Source of the DNA: an uncultured Actinomycetes bacterium
GTDB taxonomy: Bacteria > Actinomycetota > Actinomycetes > Nanopelagicales > Nanopelagicaceae
Direction: 5' to 3'
DNA: 54,899 nt
NCBI GenBank assembly: GCA_903873185.1
Contig: CAIQNN010000051.1
Span: 1 to 54,899 of the forward strand
Shown here one piece after another: positions 9,569-19,006 of this stretch; position 1 is the stretch's first letter; every line of letters begins with the position of its first letter. The notes below the pieces were generated by a model. It was not told the DNA's origin. It ran no database searches and was given only the letters and a program-made list of their open reading frames with translations. The translations under genes were made by a program, and so were the position numbers.

Positions 9569-11437
9569 ATGCCAGCCATAGAACTTTCCAAAGCACCGCA
9601 ACCTGCCGCAACGAACCCGGAGCAGATTCGTAACTTTGGCATCATCGCTCATATCGATCACGGTAAATCAACCCTGGCTGACCGCATGCTCGGAATCACT
9701 GGTGTTGTAGATCAGCGCAATATGCGCGCCCAGTATCTGGACCGAATGGATATTGAACGCGAGCGCGGAATCACGATTAAGAGTCAGGCGGTTCGATTGC
9801 CATGGCGCTCGGGCTTAGATGGCCAAGAATATATTTTAAATATGATCGATACGCCCGGGCACGTCGACTTCACTTATGAAGTTTCGCGCTCGCTAGCTGC
9901 TTGCGAAGGTGCGGTTCTTCTCGTCGATTGCGCACAAGGTATCGAAGCTCAAACTTTAGCCAACCTTTATTTAGCGATGGAGAACAACTTAACCATCATT
10001 CCGGTTCTCAATAAGATCGATCTACCAGCTGCTCAACCAGAGAAATTTGCCGAAGAGCTCGCCAATCTAATTGGCTGCCAACCCGAAGATTGTTTAAGAG
10101 TTTCGGGCAAGACCGGCATGGGTGTTGAACTTTTGCTGGATCAGATCGTTCGACAAATCCCGCCACCGGTTGGCGATGCCAATGCACCTGCCCGTGCCCT
10201 GATCTTTGACTCGGTATATGACTCTTATCGTGGCGTCGTTACCTATGTGCGTGTTGTTGATGGTCACCTTTCAACGCGCGATCAGATTCAGATGTTTTCA
10301 ACTGGTGTCCGACACGAAATGCTTGAAGTCGGAGTAATTTCGCCCGAGCCAGTAGTCAGCAAAGGTTTGGGAGTTGGCGAAGTAGGTTATGTAATCACCG
10401 GCGTAAAAGATGTTCGCCAGTCTCGCGTGGGTGACACCATCACGACCTATCACAATCCAGCCACCAAAGCGCTAGCTGGATACAAAGATCCAAAACCAAT
10501 GGTCTTCTCTGGGCTCTACCCGCTAGATGGTGCTGATTACCCACTACTTCGTGAGGCGCTCGACAAATTGCAATTGAATGATGCCGCTTTGGTATATGAG
10601 CCAGAAACCTCAGCCGCACTTGGATTTGGATTCCGTTGTGGCTTTTTGGGTCTGTTGCATATGGAAATTGTTCGTGAACGGCTAGAGCGCGAAGCCAATC
10701 TCTCATTAATATCGACTGCGCCAAACGTGGTCTATCGCGTTACCAACGATGATGGCAAAGAGATGATCGTTACCAACCCCAGCGAATACCCGGACGGAAA
10801 AGTTGCTTCGGTATTTGAACCAATCATTCGCGCCACAATTTTGGCGCCCTCGGAATTCATTGGCGCCATTATGGAACTTTGCCAGCAACGACGAGGCTTG
10901 CTAAAGGGCATGGATTACCTATCGGAAGATCGAGTTGAGATTCGATACACCCTGCCACTTGCGGAAATTGTTTTCGATTTCTTCGACCAACTCAAATCAA
11001 AAACTCGGGGCTACGCCTCTTTGGATTACGAACCGATTGGTGAAGCCGAGGGTGACTTAGTCAAAGTGGATATTTTGCTTCAAGGTGAAACCGTAGATGC
11101 CTTTAGCGCGATTGTGCACCGAGATAAGGCATATACCTATGGGGTAATGATGACCTCAAAGCTTCGTGAACTAATTCCCCGTCAGCAATTTGAAATTCCG
11201 ATTCAGGCTGCGATTGGCTCCAGAATTATTGCGCGCGAGAGTATCCGAGCGATTCGAAAAGATGTATTAGCCAAATGTTACGGCGGCGATATTTCCCGAA
11301 AACGAAAATTGTTAGAGAAGCAAAAAGAGGGCAAGAAGCGCATGAAGATGGTGGGTCGAGTCGAAGTGCCACAAGAAGCCTTTATTGCCGCGCTTGCTAC
11401 TGGCGACGATGCGGATAAGGCCAAGGCGAAGAAGTAA
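9569..11437 (+). CDS. lepA: Elongation factor 4 (LepA), ribosomal back-translocase GTPase
   Basis: A translational GTPase of 622 aa that binds ribosomes and affects translocation and assembly. G1 is AHIDHGKST at residues 27-35, G3 is DTPGHVDF, and G4 is NKID. The LepA-specific C-terminal domain is present ([22 protein letters not shown]). It starts 22 bases after rpsT; lepA then hemW is a conserved order. Confidence 0.97.
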   Translation: MPAIELSKAPQPAATNPEQIRNFGIIAHIDHGKSTLADRMLGITGVVDQRNMRAQYLDRMDIERERGITIKSQAVRLPWRSGLDGQEYILNMIDTPGHVDFTYEVSRSLAACEGAVLLVDCAQGIEAQTLANLYLAMENNLTIIPVLNKIDLPAAQPEKFAEELANLIGCQPEDCLRVSGKTGMGVELLLDQIVRQIPPPVGDANAPARALIFDSVYDSYRGVVTYVRVVDGHLSTRDQIQMFSTGVRHEMLEVGVISPEPVVSKGLGVGEVGYVITGVKDVRQSRVGDTITTYHNPATKALAGYKDPKPMVFSGLYPLDGADYPLLREALDKLQLNDAALVYEPETSAALGFGFRCGFLGLLHMEIVRERLEREANLSLISTAPNVVYRVTNDDGKEMIVTNPSEYPDGKVASVFEPIIRATILAPSEFIGAIMELCQQRRGLLKGMDYLSEDRVEIRYTLPLAEIVFDFFDQLKSKTRGYASLDYEPIGEAEGDLVKVDILLQGETVDAFSAIVHRDKAYTYGVMMTSKLRELIPRQQFEIPIQAAIGSRIIARESIRAIRKDVLAKCYGGDISRKRKLLEKQKEGKKRMKMVGRVEVPQEAFIAALATGDDADKAKAKK

Positions 11438-11439
11438 CC

Positions 11440-12588
11440 GTGATCGATTCAGCGCCGCTGCTTTCGTTCTATCTTCACATTCCATATTGCTTAAGGCGCT
11501 GTGGCTACTGCGATTTCAACACTTACACTCCAGGAGAACTTCGAACCGGTTCTGATTTAAGCGAAGTTTCGCAGGGATATATAGATTTAATGATTGCGGA
11601 AATCGATCAATCACCGGCTGGAATAGAAATCCCAACGATCTTTTTTGGTGGTGGTACGCCAACCTTGATGGAGCCCGAGGATTTAGGTCGAGTTCTTCGA
11701 CATCTTGAAATCCGAAATGGCTTGACTTCAGATTGCGAAATCACGATTGAAGCGAACCCGGATACTGTTACTGCTGAAAAGTTAGAGCGCCTAAGAGCGA
11801 TTGGAATCAATCGAATCTCATTTGGAATGCAATCCGCGACAACGCACGTTCTGAAAACATTGGACCGAACTCATAATCCAGAGAATGTTTTAAAAGCTAC
11901 TGCTGGCGCGGTCGCCGCTGGATTTGAGCAAATCAGCGTAGATCTCATTTATGGTGCGCCGGGGGAGAGCGTTTCGGATTGGACGCAAACCATTGAAACC
12001 GCGCTAGCTCTCCCAATTACTCATATTTCGGCATATGCGCTAATTGTTGAAGATGGAACAAAACTTGGTGCGCAAGTTAAGCGTGGTGAAATCGTCATGC
12101 CCGACGAGGACGAGACCGCAGATAAATATCTACTAGCCGATTCGAAGTTTTCCGAAGCTGGTTTGAATTGGTACGAGATAAGCAATTGGGCTAAGCCAGG
12201 GGCGGAATGCAAACATAACGTGGCCTATTGGGAAGGCAAGAATTGGTGGGGTGTAGGTCCTGGGGCTCATTCACATCTGGATGGCCGAAGATGGTGGAAT
12301 GTAAAACATCCAACTGCTTATCGCGATCGAGTGGCCAAAGGTCAGAGCCCGCTTCAAGGTGAAGAGATTCTCACAGCTTCCGAAAAGGAGAGCGAGCGAG
12401 TAATGCTAGAAATTCGAATGCCAGCTGGAATCGAACTATCGACACTTGGATCCGCCGCTGCCGCAAGAATCTCCAATTATTTGGCATCGGGACACATTAA
12501 TGCGCAGATTTGGGAGCAAGGCCGCCTCTCTTTAACTTTGAGTGGGCGCTTAATTGCAGACCGAATCGTGCGCGAAATCTTGGTGTAG
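11440..12588 (+). CDS. hemW: HemW-type radical SAM protein (putative heme chaperone)
   Basis: A radical SAM protein of 382 aa. The [4Fe-4S] ligands are C17, C21 and C24 in the CxxxCxxC motif (CLRRCGYCDF), and the following FFGGGTPT is typical. HemW proteins were long annotated as oxygen-independent coproporphyrinogen oxidases. The family is now known to include heme-binding chaperones, and the position after lepA favours HemW over HemN. GTG start 2 bases after the lepA stop, so translation is probably coupled. Confidence 0.92.
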   Translation: MIDSAPLLSFYLHIPYCLRRCGYCDFNTYTPGELRTGSDLSEVSQGYIDLMIAEIDQSPAGIEIPTIFFGGGTPTLMEPEDLGRVLRHLEIRNGLTSDCEITIEANPDTVTAEKLERLRAIGINRISFGMQSATTHVLKTLDRTHNPENVLKATAGAVAAGFEQISVDLIYGAPGESVSDWTQTIETALALPITHISAYALIVEDGTKLGAQVKRGEIVMPDEDETADKYLLADSKFSEAGLNWYEISNWAKPGAECKHNVAYWEGKNWWGVGPGAHSHLDGRRWWNVKHPTAYRDRVAKGQSPLQGEEILTASEKESERVMLEIRMPAGIELSTLGSAAAARISNYLASGHINAQIWEQGRLSLTLSGRLIADRIVREILV

Positions 12589-12594
12589 TAGCGT
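12589..12594 (+). promoter_or_regulatory. -10 hexamer TAGCGT, leaderless-type start of the DoxX-like gene
   Basis: TAGCGT fits TANNNT. It is followed by 6 bases (AAGACC) and ATG 12601, with no Shine-Dalgarno sequence. Confidence 0.45.
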
Positions 12595-12600
12595 AAGACC

Positions 12601-12945
12601 ATGCATTTAACCCATAACATCTTGATAGCGTTACTGGCGCTCATCTTCCTAATTTCTGGGTTATCAAAAGCTTCCGGCAGCCCTAAGGGCCTCTCTGGAA
12701 CCAGAGAACTTGAAGTTAAAGATATTTTTGCGCGTGCCGTCGGGGTGCTTGAAGCCCTCGCCGCACTCTTGTTGATCTATGGCTTGCGGTATCCAGATTC
12801 GTTTATTGCGTGGGGTGCGCTCGTTTTCCTCTGGTGCGTTATGGGCGGTGCCATTTATCGCCATTCGAAGCGCAACAAGATGTCTACCTCTTTCCCACCC
12901 TTTTTTTTGTTAACTTTGATATCCATCGTCTTAGTAATCTCTTGA
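12601..12945 (+). CDS. DoxX/MauE-like small membrane protein
   Basis: A 114-aa protein with about four hydrophobic segments (starting ILIALLALIFLISGLSK, then GVLEALAALLLIYGL, FIAWGALVFLWCVMGGAIYR, FFLLTLISIVLVIS). The opening LALIFLISGLSK and the VGVLEALAALLL segment resemble the DoxX family, whose biochemical role is poorly defined. It lies between hemW and hrcA, 16 bases before hrcA. The family assignment is moderate and the function unknown. Confidence 0.75.
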   Translation: MHLTHNILIALLALIFLISGLSKASGSPKGLSGTRELEVKDIFARAVGVLEALAALLLIYGLRYPDSFIAWGALVFLWCVMGGAIYRHSKRNKMSTSFPPFFLLTLISIVLVIS

Positions 12946-12961
12946 TCCGGGACGCCAGCTG

Positions 12962-13975
12962 ATGCAAGACCGACAACTTGAGATCCTTCGCGCGATAGTC
13001 GATGAGTATGTTGCCACCGAAGAGCCGGTCGGCTCCAAAATAATCGCGCAACGCCATAGTTTGGGAGTTTCACCTGCAACGATCCGCAATGAGATGGCGA
13101 TATTGGAAGAGGCAGGCCTGATCACTCAGCCACATACCAGCGCTGGAAGAATTCCCACGAACCTGGGCTATCGAGTCTTTGTTGATAAATTAACTGATGT
13201 AAAGCCGCTCAGTACCCCAGAACGTAAAGCGATAGAGACTTTCCTGGAAGGTGCCTTGGATTTAGATGACATCGTCACCAGAACGGTAAAACTATTAGCC
13301 CAAATTACGAAGCAGGTAGCAGTAGTTCAATATCCATCGCTAACAAAGTCGCGGGTGCGTCACCTGGAACTTGTGCTACTTCATCCATCGCGCGCCATGC
13401 TGATTTTAATCACCGATACCGGTCGAGTTGAGCAGCGAATAATTGAACTTCCATTTGATATTTCGGAAGCGAGTTTGGCGGTTTTACATGGGCAAATTAA
13501 TAGCGCAATAGTTGGCCATCCACTTTCGAGCGTTGCCAGCCAGGTTGACGGAATAATTTCGGCATTTAATGAACTCGAACGAAATTCCGTTGCAGTCATA
13601 ATTGCTAGCTTGATTGAAGTAGCTGTCGAAAGATCAGAAGAGAAAGTTGCGTTGGCAGGAACCGCGAACTTGGCTCGATCTAATCCAGAATTCACCCAAA
13701 CTATTCACCCGATCCTAGAAGCCCTTGAAGAGCAAGTTGTGTTGCTTCGTTTGCTAGCGGATGCGGGCTCTTCAGTTCAAGTTAGAATTGGTGATGAACA
13801 AAATGAGAAGAGTTTGATCTCAACTTCATTGGTAACAATGGGTTACGGCTCAAATGATGCTTCAGCAGGTGCGCTGGGGATTTTGGGACCGACCCGAATG
13901 GATTACGCCAGCTCTATGGCAGCAGTACATGCAGTTGCTCGCTATATCGGTCACTTTTTGAATGAGGCTCATTAA
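12962..13975 (+). CDS. hrcA: Heat-inducible transcription repressor HrcA
   Basis: HrcA represses chaperone genes by binding CIRCE operators. The 337-aa protein has an N-terminal winged helix ([23 protein letters not shown] ... [30 protein letters not shown]), a very well conserved family signature, then a GAF-like dimer domain. The C-terminal [16 protein letters not shown] is also typical. I see no CIRCE element upstream, so its targets (groES/groEL) probably lie elsewhere. Its stop overlaps the dnaJ start by one base. Confidence 0.96.
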   Translation: MQDRQLEILRAIVDEYVATEEPVGSKIIAQRHSLGVSPATIRNEMAILEEAGLITQPHTSAGRIPTNLGYRVFVDKLTDVKPLSTPERKAIETFLEGALDLDDIVTRTVKLLAQITKQVAVVQYPSLTKSRVRHLELVLLHPSRAMLILITDTGRVEQRIIELPFDISEASLAVLHGQINSAIVGHPLSSVASQVDGIISAFNELERNSVAVIIASLIEVAVERSEEKVALAGTANLARSNPEFTQTIHPILEALEEQVVLLRLLADAGSSVQVRIGDEQNEKSLISTSLVTMGYGSNDASAGALGILGPTRMDYASSMAAVHAVARYIGHFLNEAH

Positions 13976-15096
13976 TGTCAGATTATTATGAATTATTAGG
14001 TGTCGGACGAGACGCGTCGGCTGAGGAAATTAAGCGCGCCTATCGGAAGTTGGCCCGGGAATATCACCCTGATGTTAACCCCGACCCCAGCACCCAAGAT
14101 AAATTCAAATTAATTTCAACCGCCTACGAAGTCCTGAGCGACCCGCAGAAGCGACAAACTTACGATTTAGGTGGCGATCCGTACTCACAATTCGGCGGCG
14201 GTAATTTTGGTTTTGGCGACATCATGGATGCCTTCTTTGGTGGCGGAGCATCATCTCGAGGTCCCAGAGCTCGCTCGCGTGCGGGTCAGGATGCGCTTAT
14301 CCGAGTTGAAGTTGACCTCTCGGAGGCATGCTTTGGAACCACCAGGGAATTGAGCGTCGAAACCGCAGTCTCTTGTACAAAATGTGAAGGCACCGGCTGT
14401 GCAAATGGCAGCGCTCCCAAGACCTGCGAAATTTGCCGCGGTCGCGGTGAGACTCAGCAAGTTACACGGTCATTTATTGGTCAGGTAATGACATCGAGAC
14501 CTTGCGCTAATTGCCAAGGTTACGGCTCAGTCATAACCGATCCATGTGCGGAGTGCGCCGGCGATGGTCGCGTTCGGTCGCGGCGAAACTTGTCGGTGAA
14601 GATTCCGGCCGGCGTCGAGACCGGTAACCGGATTCAGATGTCAGGTCAGGGCGAAGTGGGACCTGGTGGCGGTCCTGCTGGTGATTTATATATTGAAATA
14701 ATCGAGCGGCCGCATGAAACCTTGGCTCGAGAGGGTTACAACTTACATATTGCGATTGCAATTCCAATGACCTCGGCTGCTCTCGGCGGAAAGGTCAGCA
14801 TCGAGACCCTTGATGGTCCAAAGGATGTTTCGATCAAAGCAGGCTTGCAAAGCGGGAGTACGGTGACGCTCAAAGACCTCGGAATCACCAAACTTCGCGG
14901 TGGCGGGCGTGGGGATTTGATCGTTCACGTCGAAGTAACCATTCCTACGAAACTAAATAAAGAGCAAGAAGAATTATTACGTTCATTAGCAACCGCCCGT
15001 GGTGACACCGGAGAGAGCGCTCAGATTCATAAGATCGGCGAGCGAAATTCAGATGGCGGCCTCTTTGGACGCTTTCGAGATGCGTTTAATCGATAA
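13975..15096 (+). CDS. dnaJ: Chaperone DnaJ (class A J-protein)
   Basis: A co-chaperone that delivers substrates to DnaK and triggers ATP hydrolysis. The 373-aa protein has a J domain with HPD at residues 31-33, a Gly/Phe-rich linker, and a zinc domain starting at C134 with four CxxCxGxG-type modules ([33 protein letters not shown]). The second and third are canonical. The C-terminal substrate domains follow. It is translationally coupled to hrcA (TAATG), an arrangement typical of actinobacterial dnaJ2. Confidence 0.97.
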   Translation: MSDYYELLGVGRDASAEEIKRAYRKLAREYHPDVNPDPSTQDKFKLISTAYEVLSDPQKRQTYDLGGDPYSQFGGGNFGFGDIMDAFFGGGASSRGPRARSRAGQDALIRVEVDLSEACFGTTRELSVETAVSCTKCEGTGCANGSAPKTCEICRGRGETQQVTRSFIGQVMTSRPCANCQGYGSVITDPCAECAGDGRVRSRRNLSVKIPAGVETGNRIQMSGQGEVGPGGGPAGDLYIEIIERPHETLAREGYNLHIAIAIPMTSAALGGKVSIETLDGPKDVSIKAGLQSGSTVTLKDLGITKLRGGGRGDLIVHVEVTIPTKLNKEQEELLRSLATARGDTGESAQIHKIGERNSDGGLFGRFRDAFNR

Positions 15097-15097
15097 A

Positions 15098-15823
15098 ATG
15101 TTATCGCTGTACTTTGCGCCAGCTTTGCCGGAGTCGGGCATCGTCTCGATTACTGACGAAGAAGCACATCATGCAATTTCAGTGATGCGAACTAAAGTTG
15201 GCGACTCTGTTCTACTAACCGATGGCAAAGGTGAATGGGCCGAGGGCTACGTTCGTGAAATTTCCAAAAAAAGTTTTGAAGTTGAAATTACCAAACGTGG
15301 GTTTCAATCGGAAGTTTTACCCCGATTAGTTGTTATCCAAGCTCTAACTAAAAGTGATCGAATTAAAGAAACCCTTGAGCTCCTCACTGAAGCTGGCGCC
15401 GATCGAATTATCCCTTGGCAAGCTCAGCGTTCGATCTCTCAATGGCAACCAGATCACAACGCTAAATGGAGCGCGACCCTTCGCGCTGCAACCAAGCAAT
15501 CTCGCCGGTTTCGAATTGCGGAAATTGGTCAGCCGTTCGATCTGGCAACTGCAACGTATCTGAAATCGCCTAAATCAAAAGTAATTCTTTTTCACGAATC
15601 AGCGACGACGAAGCTTTCGGAATATTTTAAAATTGGCCCGGGTGATGAAGTTGAAGAGATCGTGATCGTCATCGGCCCTGAAGGTGGGATAACCGAGGCA
15701 GAACAAGAAGGTTTCCGCGAACTAGGAGCACAAATCGCACACCTGGGTGAACCGGTTTTTCGCTCGGCGCACGCGGGCGTAGCGGCACTAGCTGCAATCC
15801 AAGCGCTCTTGGCACGCTGGTAA
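15098..15823 (+). CDS. rsmE: 16S rRNA (uracil-1498-N3)-methyltransferase RsmE
   Basis: Methylates U1498 of 16S rRNA using SAM. The SPOUT/trefoil-knot signature is clear: VIGPEGGITEAE and the final FRSAHAGVAALAAIQALLARW. The EEAHHAISVMR motif is in the N-terminal PUA-like part. The frame is open further upstream into dnaJ, but ATG 15098, two bases after the dnaJ stop, gives a normal 242-aa protein that begins at the conserved YFAPALP region. Co-transcribed with hrcA-dnaJ. Confidence 0.94.
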   Translation: MLSLYFAPALPESGIVSITDEEAHHAISVMRTKVGDSVLLTDGKGEWAEGYVREISKKSFEVEITKRGFQSEVLPRLVVIQALTKSDRIKETLELLTEAGADRIIPWQAQRSISQWQPDHNAKWSATLRAATKQSRRFRIAEIGQPFDLATATYLKSPKSKVILFHESATTKLSEYFKIGPGDEVEEIVIVIGPEGGITEAEQEGFRELGAQIAHLGEPVFRSAHAGVAALAAIQALLARW

Positions 15824-15829
15824 TAGAGT
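15824..15829 (+). promoter_or_regulatory. -10 hexamer TAGAGT, leaderless-type start of the HIT gene
   Basis: TAGAGT fits TANNNT, followed by 7 bases and ATG 15837. No Shine-Dalgarno sequence is present. Confidence 0.5.
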
Positions 15830-15836
15830 TTCTCTT

Positions 15837-16172
15837 ATGAGTTGCCTCTTTTGCGCCTTCGCCTCTGAAGAGATTCCAGTTCCCATGACCTACGAAAGCG
15901 ATGCCGTTTTTGCAATCGCCGACATAAATCCGCAGGCCCCGACGCATCTTCTGATTCTGCCAAAAGTGCATGTTGAAAACGCAGCCGTGTTGGCAGCAGA
16001 GCACCCGAACGTCTTAGCCGAGCTCGTTACGGTCGCCGCAAATTTGGCCAGCAATTTGGAACTAACTGGCTATCGATTGGTTTTCAACACCGGAAGCAGC
16101 GCTGGACAGAGCGTTTTTCACGCTCATCTACACCTATTGGGTGGACGCGCATTCGCATGGCCACCGGGATAA
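15837..16172 (+). CDS. HIT family nucleotide hydrolase/transferase
   Basis: A complete 111-aa HIT protein. The histidine triad is H95-A-H97-L-H99 (SVFHAHLHLLGG), and the HINT-like N-terminus CLFCAFASEEIP carries a CxxC pair (C3, C6). HINT proteins hydrolyse AMP-linked phosphoramidates and may clear aminoacyl adenylates. The placement between rsmE and phoH is conserved in Actinobacteria. It probably has its own leaderless promoter. Confidence 0.93.
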   Translation: MSCLFCAFASEEIPVPMTYESDAVFAIADINPQAPTHLLILPKVHVENAAVLAAEHPNVLAELVTVAANLASNLELTGYRLVFNTGSSAGQSVFHAHLHLLGGRAFAWPPG

Positions 16173-16175
16173 AAG

Positions 16176-16181
16176 TAAGAT
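16176..16181 (+). promoter_or_regulatory. -10 hexamer TAAGAT, possible leaderless start of phoH
   Basis: TAAGAT fits TANNNT, followed by 8 bases and ATG 16190. The spacing is one base longer than in most other cases in the window. Confidence 0.35.
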
Positions 16182-16189
16182 AGTTGGTA

Positions 16190-17191
16190 ATGGAGCCCGC
16201 ACTTATAACCGTCCCCACCGCAATTCCCATGGTTGCTTTAGTCGGGGCGCACGATGCCTACCTGCGAATCTTAGATTCGACCTTTACTGATCTAACGATC
16301 ACGGTTCGAGGCAATGAGATCTTTGCCCACGGCGATCTCTCACAATTAGCCCAATTCGATGCTTTAGTTCGCGAGCTACTGGTTTTGCTTCGCGCTGGAC
16401 AATCTTTAAGCGAAGAGGTTTTGTTTCGCGCAATTTCGATGATCCGCCATGATCCGACTGAACATCCGGCCGAAGTTCTCTCATTAAATATTTTGAGCAA
16501 TCGTGGCAAATCAATTCGTCCCAAGACTTCAAATCAGAAGCGATACGTTGAAGCGATCGACGAGCACACTATTACCTTTGGAGTTGGACCGGCAGGAACC
16601 GGAAAGACTTACCTTGCCATGGCAAAGGCGATTCAGGCGCTCCAGGCCAAAACCGTTAACCGAATTATTCTGACTCGACCAGCCGTTGAAGCGGGGGAGC
16701 GATTGGGATTTCTCCCAGGAACTCTTCAAGAAAAGATTGATCCCTACCTTCGCCCGCTCTTCGATGCGTTGCACGACATGATTGATCAGGATTCAATTCC
16801 AAGACTTATGCAATCGGGAATTATCGAAATTGCGCCGCTGGCTTATATGCGCGGAAGAACTTTGAATGATGCCTTCGTTATCTTGGATGAAGCTCAAAAT
16901 ACCTCGGCTGAACAGATGAAAATGTTTCTTACTCGGCTTGGCTTCGGCTCAAAAATGGTGATCACTGGCGATGTGACTCAGGTCGATTTACCTAACGGAA
17001 CGCCTTCTGGTTTGCGCGTTGTTCATGAGATTCTCGATGGCGTCGACGATATTTGTTTCATGCACTTAACCGCAGAAGATGTAGTTCGAAACCGGCTAGT
17101 TGGTGACATCGTCAGTGCATACGAAGTATTTAATGAGAAGTCACCCCAACCAAATGCCAGAGCCCTCAGATCTGGAACTGGTGATCGATAA
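16190..17191 (+). CDS. phoH: PhoH-like ATPase
   Basis: A cytoplasmic P-loop ATPase of about 333 aa. Walker A is GPAGTGKT at residues 133-140 and Walker B is VILDEAQNT. An N-terminal KH-like region precedes it (TVRGNEIFAHGD). PhoH proteins are associated with RNA metabolism, and the phoH-ybeY-corC order is broadly conserved with rRNA maturation genes. The start is taken as ATG 16190 rather than TTG 16184 because of the upstream -10-like hexamer. Confidence 0.94.
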   Translation: MEPALITVPTAIPMVALVGAHDAYLRILDSTFTDLTITVRGNEIFAHGDLSQLAQFDALVRELLVLLRAGQSLSEEVLFRAISMIRHDPTEHPAEVLSLNILSNRGKSIRPKTSNQKRYVEAIDEHTITFGVGPAGTGKTYLAMAKAIQALQAKTVNRIILTRPAVEAGERLGFLPGTLQEKIDPYLRPLFDALHDMIDQDSIPRLMQSGIIEIAPLAYMRGRTLNDAFVILDEAQNTSAEQMKMFLTRLGFGSKMVITGDVTQVDLPNGTPSGLRVVHEILDGVDDICFMHLTAEDVVRNRLVGDIVSAYEVFNEKSPQPNARALRSGTGDR

Positions 17192-17215
17192 GCCTTGCGA
17201 AAGCGAGCTATCTTT

Positions 17216-17656
17216 ATGAATATCGAAATCAGCAACTCTTCCAACATGGAGTGTGACGAATCAGCTTTGGTTGATGTCGCCTATTTCACGCTGTTGAAAA
17301 TGGGGATTCATCCCGAATCGGAACTAAGTATCACTTTGGTGGATGAAGCAAAAATAACTGAATTACATATCGAGTGGATGGATTTGCCTGGGCCAACTGA
17401 TGTCCTCTCCTTCCCAATGGATGAAATGCTCCCGAATTCGGCTGCAAATGGTCCTGGAATCGTTGGCGATATCGTCTTGTGTCCAAGTTTTGCGTTGACT
17501 CAGGCAAAGGACCACTCGTTGGCGGATGAACTGGCCTTGCTCACCGTTCATGGCGTGCTGCACCTTTTGGGCTATGACCATGCGGAATTATCTGAAGAGC
17601 GAGTGATGTTTGAGCTCCAAGATACTTGTTTGGCCGAATGGAAAGCGCAACGATGA
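17216..17656 (+). CDS. ybeY: Endoribonuclease YbeY
   Basis: A zinc-dependent RNase for 16S rRNA 3'-end maturation and ribosome quality control. The metal site H112-x3-H116-x5-H122 (HGVLHLLGYDH) is intact, as is TDVLSFP. I chose ATG 17216 (MNIEISN), giving 146 aa; the frame is open up to 17195, but that would add a non-conserved basic extension. Its last bases overlap corC in an ATGA junction. Confidence 0.94.
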   Translation: MNIEISNSSNMECDESALVDVAYFTLLKMGIHPESELSITLVDEAKITELHIEWMDLPGPTDVLSFPMDEMLPNSAANGPGIVGDIVLCPSFALTQAKDHSLADELALLTVHGVLHLLGYDHAELSEERVMFELQDTCLAEWKAQR

Positions 17657-18960
17657 ACATCGTGACCATTCTTCTTGTCATTTTATTGCTGCTCTTTGCT
17701 GGCTTCTTGGCGGGCAGCGAGTCTGCGCTGAATTCAATTTCTCGGGTAATCGTTGATGACTTGATAGCCAATAAGCCGAAACAGGCACAGCGATTGATGA
17801 AGGTAATTCAAGAGCCATATCGGTACTTGAACGTTCTCTTATTAGTTCGCAAGACTTGTGAGTTAACGGCGACCGTTTTGGCTGCCGATGCCTTTTTAGC
17901 TCATACGCATCATCATGCACTTAGCATCGCGATCACAATTGCCGTGATGGTCACGCTTTCATATGTAGTCGTTGGAGTTGGCCCCAGAACTTTGGGTCGC
18001 CAACATGCAATGTCGTGGGCTAGACCTGCTGCGATCGTCGCTGATTTCTTGGCGATGATTCTTGGCCCACTTACTACTCTGTTGATTGCAATTGGAAATG
18101 CCATTACTCCAGGTCGCGGTTTTAGGACTGGTCCTTTTTCCAGCGAAGCAGAACTTCGAGATCTCGTTGATCAAGCCAGTGAAAGAGGTCTGGTAGAAGA
18201 GTCTGAGCGCGAAATGATCCACTCGGTATTTGATTTGGGCGAGACGTTGGTTCGAGAGTTAATGGTGCCCCGTACCGATATGGTCTGGATTGAAGGAAAC
18301 AAAACTTTGCGCCAAGGCCTTTCACTCGCACTTCGCTCTGGATTTACCCGCATCCCGGTCATCACCGAAAATCTTGATAATGTCATTGGAATCGCATATG
18401 TAAAGGATTTGGCGAAGCGCGTTCATGAACACCATGAATCGGAACAGCTTGAAAAGGTAGAACAACATCTGCGCGCCGCGACCTTTGTCCCGGAAACTAA
18501 GACTGCTGCCGAATTACTCAAGGAGATGCAGCGCGATCAGATTCACATGGCGATCGTTATTGACGAATATGGCGGGACGGCTGGACTAATTACCATTGAA
18601 GATATTCTGGAAGAGATTGTTGGCGAAATCGCCGACGAATATGACGAGACCGAAGAAGAGGTGGAGTGGTTAGATCCACAGACCGCCAGAATTTCGGCTC
18701 GCTTCCATGTCGAAGACTTTGAAGATGCCTTTGAGATCGAATTTACCGATTCCGATCGCGAAGATGTGGACAGCATCGGCGGACTTTTAGCTAAGCAGTT
18801 GGGCCGAGTTCCGATTCCAGGAAGCACAATCACAATCGCGGGCTGGAAACTGACGGCAGAACGTCCAATCGGACGACGCCACCGAATCGGTACCGTGCTT
18901 GCAACCAAGGTAGAAACGAGCGAAACTCCAAATACTGAAGTAATTGCGCAGGAGCAGTAG
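17653..18960 (+). CDS. CorC/HlyC-type hemolysin family protein (DUF21 and CBS domains)
   Basis: A 435-aa membrane protein of the CNNM/CorC type, thought to act in Mg2+ or Co2+ transport. The order is an N-terminal DUF21 domain with about four hydrophobic segments, the acidic EESEREMIHSVFDLGE linker, two CBS domains (LMVPRTDMVWI..., FVPETKTAAELLKEM...IDEYGGTAGLIT) and a C-terminal CorC_HlyC domain (DSIGGLLAKQLGRVPIPG). The start at ATG 17653 overlaps the ybeY stop by 4 bases. In many relatives era follows this gene; here it does not. Confidence 0.92.
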   Translation: MNIVTILLVILLLLFAGFLAGSESALNSISRVIVDDLIANKPKQAQRLMKVIQEPYRYLNVLLLVRKTCELTATVLAADAFLAHTHHHALSIAITIAVMVTLSYVVVGVGPRTLGRQHAMSWARPAAIVADFLAMILGPLTTLLIAIGNAITPGRGFRTGPFSSEAELRDLVDQASERGLVEESEREMIHSVFDLGETLVRELMVPRTDMVWIEGNKTLRQGLSLALRSGFTRIPVITENLDNVIGIAYVKDLAKRVHEHHESEQLEKVEQHLRAATFVPETKTAAELLKEMQRDQIHMAIVIDEYGGTAGLITIEDILEEIVGEIADEYDETEEEVEWLDPQTARISARFHVEDFEDAFEIEFTDSDREDVDSIGGLLAKQLGRVPIPGSTITIAGWKLTAERPIGRRHRIGTVLATKVETSETPNTEVIAQEQ

Positions 18961-18994
18961 TAACCCCAAAAAATGGCAAGAATCGCATTCGCGG

Positions 18995-19000
18995 TAGAGT
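18995..19000 (+). promoter_or_regulatory. -10 hexamer TAGAGT, leaderless-type start of the FAH-family gene
   Basis: TAGAGT fits TANNNT, followed by 6 bases and ATG 19007. No Shine-Dalgarno sequence is present. Confidence 0.5.
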
Positions 19001-19006
19001 TCGCCA

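Noticed and set aside
12880-12962. Possible CIRCE operator before hrcA
   Set aside because: No TTAGCACTC-N9-GAGTGCTAA or close variant is present. A TTAGCAC string in gpsA (about 26764) has no partner arm.
14999-15097. Longer N-terminus for rsmE overlapping dnaJ
   Set aside because: The extension is an out-of-frame reading of the dnaJ 3' end. ATG 15098 gives a full-length family match.
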